NCBI GenBank assembly: GCA_030681475.1
Contig: JAUXWT010000053.1
Coordinates: forward strand, 1-62,977
Length of the DNA: 62,977 nucleotides
From: Bacteroidales bacterium
Lineage (GTDB): Bacteria; Bacteroidota; Bacteroidia; Bacteroidales; FEN-979
Direction: 5' to 3'
In this document: piece by piece, positions 15,789-26,700 of the stretch
Layout of the letters: each line of letters opens with the position of its first letter
How positions within the stretch are numbered: the stretch's first letter is position 1
Position numbers and translations under genes: made by a program
The notes under the pieces: generated by a model
The model's database searches: none
Told to the model about the DNA's origin: nothing
Seen by the model: only the letters and a program-made list of their open reading frames with translations

Positions 15789-16886
15789 TCAGCTTTTTCG
15801 CCCTTCGATTATAGAAAACATTGATGCTGTGGGAATTATTTTCAATATTTGAAACCCTGACTTTTGAAAAAGTTCTTTAAACTCTTTTGCTGTCCGCTCC
15901 CTTCCGCCCTTATTGATCAAAAGCATTTGTAAATCAATGAACTTGCTCATATCCCGCTGGTTTCCAGGCTTGATAACGGCATCAATAACCAGTATTTTGT
16001 CATCTTTGGTCATGGCGTCCCTGCAATTAGACAGAATTTTGATCGCCAACTCGTCCTCCCAATCGTGAATAATCTGCTGTAAGATGTAAAGATCGCCGCC
16101 CCCGGGCACGAAATCAAAAAAACTGCCCCCTGTTTTTTCACAACGTGAAGCAATACTTTCATCAATTTCAGTGGCGCTTTCAACCACTGCCGGCAGGTCA
16201 AAGAGAACACCATCAGGGCCGGGGTGCTTTTTCAGTATATGTGCAAGAAGTGAACCGTGTCCCCCTCCCACATCAACAATCCTTTTAAAGCGTGAGAACG
16301 GATAACTGGCGGCAATAACCGGACAATTCATATTTGACACTCTTGTCATCCAGCTATTAAATAGCGCCGACTTATCTTTATGTTCATCGAGGTAATCAAA
16401 AAAGTTCATCTCATATACATGTTTAAAAGAGTCCTCACCCGTCTTTAAAGAATACATGATGTCACCCCATGGTTCCCGCCAAATCGGATCACCAACTAAC
16501 AAGGCGAACGGACGTACAGAAGCAGGATGATCTGACAATAACGTTTCGGCCGCCGGTGTCATTTCAAACAACCTGTCAGACGATTCCCTGAATATCTTAA
16601 TACTTGCAAGAACCCTTAACAAACGGTAAAGCGCGTCAGGGTTGCTCCCGGTTTCCTGTGCCAGGTCATCAACCCTTTTCGGACCATTTTTAAGCAAGTC
16701 GGCCAGGTTGAGTTTGGCTGCAGCGTAAATTACCTGGGTACTCATGGTCCCGGCTGCTGCCTCAAGAACCTGCAAAAATGGCGGAGCAAGTCGATTGGCG
16801 AAATTGAGGATACCTGTTTGAACTGCTTGCATTGATTTTACGACAAAAGCGGGTGGAATAGGCGACGATTTTAAATCCTGTTTCAT
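15789..16886 (-). CDS. SAM-dependent O-methyltransferase (plant-type/CrtF-like, two-domain)
   Basis: A 365-residue methyltransferase with the two-domain layout of the acetylserotonin/hydroxyneurosporene O-methyltransferase family (Methyltransf_2). The N-terminal winged-helix dimerisation domain spans about 40-120 (for example LADLLKNGPKRVDDLAQETG). The catalytic domain has SAM motif I VDVGGGHGSLLAHIL near 208-222, the acidic FDLPAVVESA near 236 and ILQQIIHDWEDE near 275-286, where His lies at the usual catalytic-base position. It is monocistronic, between the tRNA terminator and cysC. Small aromatic or polyketide-like acceptors are typical of the family; no biosynthetic partner is in the window. 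Confidence 0.82.
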   Translation of the reverse strand: MKQDLKSSPIPPAFVVKSMQAVQTGILNFANRLAPPFLQVLEAAAGTMSTQVIYAAAKLNLADLLKNGPKRVDDLAQETGSNPDALYRLLRVLASIKIFRESSDRLFEMTPAAETLLSDHPASVRPFALLVGDPIWREPWGDIMYSLKTGEDSFKHVYEMNFFDYLDEHKDKSALFNSWMTRVSNMNCPVIAASYPFSRFKRIVDVGGGHGSLLAHILKKHPGPDGVLFDLPAVVESATEIDESIASRCEKTGGSFFDFVPGGGDLYILQQIIHDWEDELAIKILSNCRDAMTKDDKILVIDAVIKPGNQRDMSKFIDLQMLLINKGGRERTAKEFKELFQKSGFQILKIIPTASMFSIIEGRKS

Positions 16887-17089
16887 TTTAACCTCCTGTT
16901 TTTCAACATTAATTCTGCGTTATATCAAACCACACATCTACAAGTAAAACGTTGTTTTTTCTATTTAATGAATCCCAAATTTAATCAAAATTGTATTTCC
17001 GTATATATTTACTTAAAATAATTATTATCTTTATTTTAATAATTTTCTTTTTCTGTACAGCTAAGACGGGATGGATTTTAAAGAACGGC

Positions 17090-17097
17090 TATCTTTG
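17090..17097 (+). promoter_or_regulatory. -7 promoter box of cysC
   Basis: TATCTTTG is an exact TAnnTTTG match 32 bp before the cysC ATG. No clear TTTG -33 element was seen at the usual spacing. Confidence 0.55.
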
Positions 17098-17129
17098 CAG
17101 ACTTATTAATTAATTTGTACCACACTGAC

Positions 17130-17738
17130 ATGCCTTCAAACAACGATAACATATACCCGGTGCATCATGAAATACTGGGCCGTCATGAAAAAGAAAGACT
17201 TTTAAACCAGCGGGCAAAGGTTATCTGGCTGACTGGTTTATCCGGGGCCGGGAAAACTACGCTGGCAAAGAATCTCGAAATAGCATTATTCAACCAGGGA
17301 TTTCTCACCCAGATTCTTGACGGGGACAACATACGGGCCGGGATCAACAATAATCTTGGTTTTACTGACATCGACCGTTTTGAAAATATCAGGAGGATCG
17401 CCGAGATCTCGAAGTTATTCGTGAATTGCGGGGTGATCACCATCAACTGTTTTATCAGTCCTACCGAGGATATCCGCGATATGGCACGCAGGATCATCGG
17501 GAAAGATGATTTTATTGAGATTTATGTCAATGCACCTTTGAAAGTGTGTGAAGAGCGCGATTTAAAAGGGTTGTATTCCCGGGCCCGCCGGGGAGAAATA
17601 AAAGATTTCACGGGAATCAGTTCTCCGTTTGAAACTCCGGAAAACATTGATATTGAAATCAGGACAGATATGCTATCAATTGAAGAATCGGTAAAACAAA
17701 TCCTTGAAGTTGTACTTCCCCGGATTGCTTATGGTTGA
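17130..17738 (+). CDS. cysC: Adenylylsulfate (APS) kinase
   Basis: Phosphorylates APS with ATP to give PAPS, the sulfate donor for sulfation or reduction; cytosolic. From the ATG at 17130 it has 202 residues, normal for stand-alone CysC. The P-loop GLSGAGKTT lies near 35-43, the APS-binding DGDNIR near 64-69, FENIRRIAEISKLF follows, and the lid contains LKGLYSRARRGEIKDFTGI. I preferred ATG over the TTG at 17115. There is no cysDN or PAPS reductase nearby, so the PAPS may serve sulfation of surface glycans; that is inference. Its last 10 bp overlap the convergent 3' end of the giant FISUMP adhesin gene. Confidence 0.92.
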   Translation: MPSNNDNIYPVHHEILGRHEKERLLNQRAKVIWLTGLSGAGKTTLAKNLEIALFNQGFLTQILDGDNIRAGINNNLGFTDIDRFENIRRIAEISKLFVNCGVITINCFISPTEDIRDMARRIIGKDDFIEIYVNAPLKVCEERDLKGLYSRARRGEIKDFTGISSPFETPENIDIEIRTDMLSIEESVKQILEVVLPRIAYG

Positions 17739-20700
17739 TCTGACAAACATCTGACTGAAAAACCATTTACCCTTCCTGACTGATAATCAGATACTGAACC
17801 TACCTCGCTGTTCAAGCCATGTGATTTTGCCTTCCAAAGTCCTGCAGGTTCTGATGTCCAGAAAAAGGTTGCGGCGAAATCTGGAGGATAGAAAGACCAT
17901 GTACTCTGATTTTGGTACAACGCTCCGCCAAGCTGGGCTTTAAAACTTCCGGGTCCGGGGTCTTTGATGAATGTCCCTGCCTGTGATTGACCGCCATAAA
18001 AACTGAATAAGGTCATCCATTCTGCCTCATTGGGAACATGCCATCCGGGGGGGCACAATCCCTGGTGGCCATCCAGCGACGGATCATACCGCATCAACTC
18101 ATCCCATTGATAAAGGCCCCCGAACTGCGTACAATTATTTTCAATGTTCCCGAGGCAGTATTTTTCATTTACACAGTTATCGGATTGGGGATCAACAGAA
18201 TTTTTCATGGAGCCATGGTTCAGGTTGGCCGCCATCCAGCATTGGGACCCGATCTGAACGATCGGATAAACCCGGCCATCACGCATGTCGGTAAGTGTTG
18301 GATTTGAACAATTTACCGGGGTCCCCGGATTGTTATTTATGGTGAGGAAACTTGCTGATATGCAATTTTCGACTGTAGTATAAGTATATGTAATCGTATT
18401 ACCCCCGATATTGGCAGCGCCGGGATCAAAAATATTTGTTCCGGGGATGACACCAGGTCCGGAATAAATCCCTCCGAGGGGAAGCCCGCCACGGAGTCTG
18501 AATGGCTTGGCATAGACTACTGTTTCAACATCATGACAGGCTGAATAAGACACCACAGGAGATGAGATAACCGCAACGAAGGGGATGCCGGTGGCGGGAT
18601 TACCTGTCGGACATATTGCATCAGAAGTTAAAACGCAGGTTATTAGATCATTGTTACTCGGAGTATATAAGAAATTTGAGTTGGTTGCACCTGGGATATT
18701 CAAATTGTTTACCTTCCATTGATATACAGGTGCCGTACCACCATTTACGGGAGTTGCTGTATAGATGACTAAAGTACCCGCACACACCGGATTGGCCGAA
18801 GCAGTGACCAAAACACTCACCGGCTGCAACGGGTTCACCGTGATGGTCACGGCGTTGGATGTGGCCGGGTTGCCGGTCGGACACATTTCGCCGGAGGTGA
18901 GGATACAGGTTATTACATCATTGTTCACCGGTACGAAGGTATAAGACCCATTGGTGGCGCCGGGAGCCGTCGTACCATTGACTTTCCACTCGTAACCTGG
19001 TGACGTTCCGCCATTCACGGATGTTGCATTAAAAGTTACCGAAGTTCCGGCACAAACCTCTGTTGCAGTGGCAGCAATCGATATGCCGACCGGTAGCAAT
19101 GGGTTTACCGTCATGATCAGGGTGTTGGATGTGGCCGGACTGCCAGTAGAACAAACATCATTGGATGTAAGAGTGCAGGTTATTACATCACCGCTGACAG
19201 GTACATACGAATAAGTTGTATTGGTCGCTCCGGGAACTATAGCGCCATTCACCAGCCATTGATACATGGGGGTAGTTCCGCCGTTTGCCGGCGTGGCAGT
19301 ATAAGTTACCGAAGTTCCGGCACATACCTCTGTTGCTGATGCTACAATCGTAATGCTGACCTGATATAACGGGTTTACCGTCATTGTCACGGTGTTGGAG
19401 GTGGCCGGATTACCGGTCGGACAAATTTCATTGGAAGTCAGGACGCAGGTGATCAGATCATTGTTGACAGGTACATATGAATAGGTTGCATTTGTAGCCC
19501 CGGAAACTGAACTGCCACTCAAATACCACTGGTATAATGGAGCATTTCCCCCATTGACGGGTGTGGCAGTACATGTCACTGTGGTTCCTGCACAAACCTC
19601 AGTTGCGGTGGCAGCAATTGAGATGCTGACCGGAAGAACCGGATTCACGGTCATATTCACAGCATTGGAGATGGCGGGACTACCTGTTGAACATGTTTCA
19701 TTGGAAGTAAGAATACAGGTCACAAAGTCGTTGTTGACCGGCTGATAGGTATAGGTTGCACTGGTCGCGCCGGGGGCCGGTGTACCATTGACCTGCCATG
19801 CGTAAACAGATGAAGTTCCACCGTTTACGGGAGTGGCCGTATAAGTTACCGACGTTCCGGCACAAACCACTGTGGCAGTGGCTGCAATCGAAACGCTGAT
19901 CGGTAGCAATGGGTTTACCGTCATGATCAGGGTGTTGGATATGGCCGGACTGCCAGTCGAACAGGCATCATTGGAGGTAAGGATACAGGTTATTATATCG
20001 TTGTTGACCGGGAGATAAGAATAGGTTGCATTGGTTGCTCCGGGAACTAAGGCGCCATTAACCAGCCACTGGTATAAAGGTGAAGTTCCGCCGTTTGTAG
20101 GCGTGGCTGTGAGAGTTACCGAAGTACCCGCGCAAACCTCCGTAGCTGAGGCCACAATCGAAATGCTGACTGAATATAATGGGCCAACGATCATGCTCAC
20201 CGTGTTTGAGGTGGCGGGATTACCTGTCGGACAAGCCTCATTGGATGTCAGGACACAAGTGATCAGATCATTGTTGATGGGTACATATGAATAGGTTGCA
20301 TTTGTGGCCCCGGAAACTGAACTGCCATTCAAATACCACTGGTACAATGGGGCATTTCCCCCATTGACGGGTGTGGCAGTATAGGTAACTGAGGTTCCCG
20401 CACAAACCTCTGTTGCGGTGGCAACAATTGAAATGCTGACCGGAAGAACCGGATTCACTGTCATCGTCAAAATGTTGGATGTGGCCGGATTACCTGCCGG
20501 ACAAGTTGCGCTGGACGTCAGGACACAGGTTATTTCATCATTATTGGCCGGGACAAATGAATAAGTATCATCGGTTGCCCCAGATACATCAATGTTGTTC
20601 ACCTTCCATTGATATGCAGGTATTGCCCCTCCATTGGCAGTAGTTGCAGAAAAGGTCAATGAAGTGCCTGCACAAACAGTATTATCTGAAGCATCAATCG

Positions 20701-23700
20701 AAATACTCAATGGTTCCAGAGGGTTAACCATCAGGGTGATCATGTTGGAAGTAGCCGGGTTCCCTGTCGGACAGGTTGCATCGGATGTGAGGATGCAGAT
20801 TATTTCATCATTGTTTGCAGGTGTAAATGAATATGTAACATCAGTAGCTCCGGCAACATCAATGTTGTTTACCTTCCATTGAAATCCGGGTGTTGTACCT
20901 CCGTTCACAGGTGTTGCAATACACATTACCGGTTCTCCTGCACATACCGGATTGTCTGAAACAGCAATGGATAAACTAACCGGTTCGAGAGGGTTAACCA
21001 CCGTAAAAAGAGAATTGGAAACCGCCAGGCTCCCGCTCGAACAAAGTGCATTTGACATCAGCAAACATATTACTTCATCATTGTTGAGGGGTGCGTAAGT
21101 GTAGGTGACATTGGTCGCCCCAGAGGAATTCAACCCGTTTACTTTCCATTGATAGCTTGGTATAGAACCACCATTCACAGGAAGCGCCGCAAAATTGACG
21201 GGTGTTCCGGCACATACCGCAGTCACCGGATCTGCTGATATTGTAACACTCACAGGAATATCAAGCACTTCCATGATGATCGGAACCGATGTAACCGGAT
21301 TGGCTGTGCATAGCGTTAGCGCTGATGTCATAACACATTCAACCACATCGTTGTTGACCGGATAATAGGTATAGGTTGTTGTGGTGGCCCCAAAAATGTT
21401 AATACTGTTAACCCTCCACTGATATGACGGCGCCGGTCCGCCAAAAACCGGAGTGGCAGTGAATGTCACAGGCGTAAAAACACATACCGGATTTCCGGAA
21501 GCAACCACGGTTACATCTGCCGGAAACGAACTGCTGATGGTCATCGTGATCGACTCGGATTGGGCAGGGTTGCCGGTAATGCAGTTTTCATTAGATGTCA
21601 TGTTGCACCGCACGACATCTGCATCTGAGGGAATGTAAGCGAATGTGGCATTGGTCGCACCGGGATAGTCAAAATCGTTCACGATCCACTCGTAAGCAGG
21701 ATTTGACCCGCCATTTGTTGGCGTAGAAGTATAAGTTACCACAGATCCTGAACATGCAGGATTGGATGAACTGACGATGGAAACCTCCACCTGCTGAATG
21801 TTATTGACCACCATGAGGATAGCATTGGATAATGCCGGAACCGGTTCACACTCATACCCCGATTTTACTTCACAGGTAATTACATGCCCGGGAGTCGGTG
21901 TATAGGTATAGGTTGGGCTGTTATCTCCGACCTGGTAACCATCTACCATCCACCGGTAAACCGGATCCACACCACCATTGACTGTATTGGCTGTAAAAGT
22001 CACGGGCTCACTGACACATGATGGATTTTCTGATGCATCAATGGTAATGCTGACCGGGAATTCTGACCGTACCGTCATGGTGATCGCATTTGAGATGACA
22101 GGGTTATTTGTGATGCAGGAGACACTCGAGGTCAGCTCGCAGGTCACTTCATCCAGGTCTGTCGGAATATATGTGAATGAAGTGCTGCCAATTCCCATAT
22201 TACTGCCACTGACTTTCCATTGAAATGCCGGTGTCGGGCCCGGGTTAATGGCAGTTGCAGTAAATTTTATCGGAATTCCGGCACACACGGTATTACTCAG
22301 TGTTGAGATCGAAACTGAAGAATTTTGCTGCGGAAGAACCGACATCGCAATTGAATTTGAGTTTACAGGATTTGTTGATGGACAAGGTATATCCGAAGTC
22401 AACCTGCTATACACCTGATCATTGTTTACCGGCGTATAGGCATAGGCAGCATTGGTTGCGCCTGTCACAGCAGATCCGCCAATATACCACTGAAAAACAG
22501 GATTAACACCTCCGTTGGTCACCGTAGTAGAATAGTTTACCATAGTTCCTGAACAGGATGGATTTGCCGAAGAGGCAATTGAAATACCAGGCGATAAAAC
22601 CGGGCTGAAATTCATGGTAATGGCATTCGATATCGCAGGATTCCCGTCCGGACAGGATACAGATGAATGAAGCTGACATTTTATCACATCCCCGTTATTG
22701 GGAACATAGGAAAAAGATGAACTACCCGTTCCGACAAAAAATCCATTGACCATCCATTGATATGACGGCGTGGCGCCCCCATTAATAGCAGTTGCCAGGT
22801 AGGTAACCGTAGTTCCCTGGCAAGCAGGTAATGGAAGAACGGCTGGTGCGATACCTACGCTGACCGGCAAACTTGGGATTACAGCCAATGTAACGGTATT
22901 GGATGTCGCAGGGTCTCCTGTCTTACATACCTGGCTTGAAGTCAACACACATGTCACCTGGTCGTTATCACTCGGGGCGTAATTAAAAACAGGATTATTG
23001 GTTCCGGCGTTTGAATTATTGACTTTCCATTGGTAGAACGGCGAAGATCCGCCATTGGCAGGCGTTGCATTAAAAGTCACTGTACCCTGACAAACCGGGT
23101 TAGATGAAGGGGCTATATAAACGCTTACAGGCAGCAACGGACTGACGATCATCGTAACCTGGTTAGAGGTGGCAGTACTGTTCAGGACACAGGCGGCATT
23201 GGATACTATCACACAGGAAACGATGTCGCCATTAACCGGAACATAGGAATATGTTGATGAACCTGTACCCACCGCCAGGCCATTGACTTTCCATTGGTAA
23301 ACAGGCGAACTTCCCCCGTTCACCGAAGTGGCCGTAAAAGTAACCATCGCCCCCTGGCATACCGGGTTTGAACCTGCTGCAATAGATACCCCTACAGTAC
23401 TGTATGGGAATACGATCATGTTGATAATATTGGAATATGTATTATTCCCCGTATTACATGGCGCATTTGACACGATCCTGCATTTGACCTGGTCATTATC
23501 TTCCGGAATATAACTCGTTACGGGACCGTTGTTAAGTTCAGTCTTGAGAAAACCATTCACGTACCACCTGTATAATGGGCTGGTACCAGGATTGACAGGT
23601 GTGGCGGTATATATCACAGAGGTTCCCTTGCAAATAGAATTGTTGGATGCAACTACACTGACTGAAACCGGCGCCGGTGGGTAAACAACCATCGTGATGA

Positions 23701-26700
23701 TGTTGGAACTGACTGTCTTGGGATCGGCACAATCAAGGTTTGAAGTCACATAACAAACTACCTGTTCGTTATTCAACGGAGAGCTCATGGTGTATGTTGC
23801 ACTGTTGTTTCCTGTGTTAACACCATTTCGTTGCCACTGGTAAAATGGTACCGAACCTCCATTGATAACAGTCGCAGAAAAAATTACCTGTGATGTATTC
23901 GGACATATATTGTTATTATTAACGGTAATGTTTGCCGTAACCTGAACCGTCGACAAAGTCGGCGTCATGATAATTATGTTGGACAATGCAGGATTGCCAA
24001 CTATACATGATTGATTTGAGGTTACCTCACAGGTTATTTGATCATTAACGAGGGGTGTGTATATATAAATTGAAGTTGTCGCTCCGTCAATGTTTGCCCC
24101 GTTCTTTTTCCACTGGTAGGAAGGGGTAGTTCCGCCATTAGATGGAGTTGCCTCAAATCTCACCTGGCTTCCGACACAAAACGGATTATCAAAAGCCTGT
24201 ATGGATACTGACACAGGTTGTTCAGTGTTTACAACGATCGGAATGGAATTCGAAACCGCCGGATTTCCGGTGAGGCAATCTGTGGAATTTGAGGTCATGG
24301 TAACGGTCACCACATCCCCGTTGACAGGAGTAAGGATATAGACCGGGCTATTACCACTCTGCTTAATAATCCCGTTGACCCTCCATTTATAAACCGGCAG
24401 GGTGCCTGGATTGACCGGAGTGGCGGTTATGGTGACCTGGGTTCCAAGGCAAACCGGATTGGCCGATGCTGCAATGGTAACGCCGGCAGCCACCGGGGGA
24501 TTAACTGTCATGACGATGGCATTCGAAGTTGCAGGATTCCCACTGGCACAGATCAAACTGGAGTTTACGTCACACTTGACAACGTCGGCATTACCAGGGG
24601 TATAAACAAACACGGGATCAGTTTTTGCTGGTCCGTTATTGATTCCATTTACCTTCCATTGATATTCCGGCGTTTCTCCTCCATTAACGGGTGTTGCTGT
24701 ATAACGGACTGCAGTTCCCTGGCAAACCGAGTTTTCAGAGGCAGTAATGGTGATCCCGACCGGAAGAAGCGTAGATGAGATCATCGTGATCGGTAGGGAT
24801 ACCACCGGATTTGTGCCATTGAAACAGGTGGCGTTTGATGTCACCTCACAGGTAACCACATCATTGTTTAGCGGTGAATAGTTTAAGATTGTTCCGTTCG
24901 GACCAACCGGTGACCCGTTAACCCTCCATTGATAGACCGGCGAGTTACCACCATTGACGGCAGTAGCGGTAAACTTTACGGATGTCCCCTGGCAAAATGG
25001 GTTTGTAACTGTAGCGATTGAGATGCTTGCCGGTAACCCGGCAGAGGTTATCATGGTGATCGGGTTAGAAGTTGCCGGACTACCGCTTTTACATGCCGCA
25101 TTGGAGGTAAGAACACAGGTGATGATATCTCCTGAACTCACCGGTGAGTAGGTATATGTGGAGCTGTTCGTGCCTACATTTAATCCATTTTTTTTCCATT
25201 GGTAGGATGGGGAAGTTCCTCCGTTTATCTGTAAAGCAGTGAAGGTTGCACTGCCCCCATCGCAAACCGGGTTGGCAGAAGCTACGATCGTAACGCTTAC
25301 CGGTGTGCCATTATTCTGTAACATATATACCGGATTCGAGGTGGCCGGCTTGGGTGTGGCACACCACAGATCCGAGGTAATCCGGCAAGTTACAAAATCG
25401 CCATCCTGAGGAGCGTAGGTGTAGGTGGAGTTGGTCCCGGCAGGCAAGGTGGGTGGCAATCCGTTTATTAGCCATTGATAACCAGGCGAATTACCCCCAT
25501 TTATGGGAACCGAGCTGAAGGTAACATTTGATCCCTGGCAAAAAGGGTTTGAGGATGGTGGAACTGAAATACTTATCCCTGCCGGCAGTGCCGAACTCAC
25601 CGTCAATATGATCGTGTTCGAGCTGACCTGAGCGCTGTTAACACACATCAGGCTGGAGGTGAGTTCGCAGGTTACCTGGTCTCCATCCTTGGGTTGGAGT
25701 AAAATGAATGATTGGTTAATGCCAACAAGTACACCGTTCAACCTCCATTGATAGGCAGCAATACCCCCGTTGGTTATACTTGAAGTAAATGTAACCGGCG
25801 TCCCGGTACACACCGTTGTTGCCGAAGCTGTTATGGTGATCGATGGCGCTAAAAACGGGTTCACGGCCTGTGTGATTGAATTGGATGATACCGGGTTTGT
25901 TATCGGGCATTGTATGGATGAAGTCAGTTGGCATGTGATCACATCATTGTTGGCCGGAACGAAGGTAAATGTTGTACTTGGCGTTCCCGCCGGCGTTCCG
26001 TTGACCTTCCATTGATATACAGGGGTCAGTCCTCCGCCTGTTGTTGCAGCCGAGTAAGTTACCGGTGTTCCAAGGCATGAAGGGTTATTTGAATTACTTA
26101 TAAACACACACACCGGAAGCTTGGGCGTAATATTCATCGCGATCGGGTTTGAAATAGCCGGGTCGTTGACCTTACAGGTATAGCTGGATGTGACTTCACA
26201 GGTTACCACCCAACCCGATGTCATGATATCAGAATATACAGGACTGTTCGTTCCAACGTTAAAACCATCCACCTTCCAGGCATAAACAGGAGTCAAACCA
26301 CCGTTAATGCAACTGGCGGTAAAAGTTACGACCTCATTTTCGCAAGCGGGGTTGGAACTTGCGGATATGGAAACCGACACATCTATCGAAGATTCCACAT
26401 TCATGGTTATCGGGTTAGACAAGGCAGGGCTTCCTACCGCACAACTCAGACTTGAGGTTACTTCACAGGTAATGACATCATTATCTGCCGGGATGTATGA
26501 AAGGATAGCATTGTTGGCGCCTGCATTGAAGCCATTGACTTTCCATTGATAGAATGCACTTCCGCCGTTAACTGCGACGGCTGTAAAAACAACATTAGTT
26601 CCCTGGCAAACGGTGGTTTGCGGAACAGTGATCGTGACACTTACAGGCAGGCTGGGGCTGACAGACATGAGTATTGCGGAGGATGAAACAACGGCTCCCA

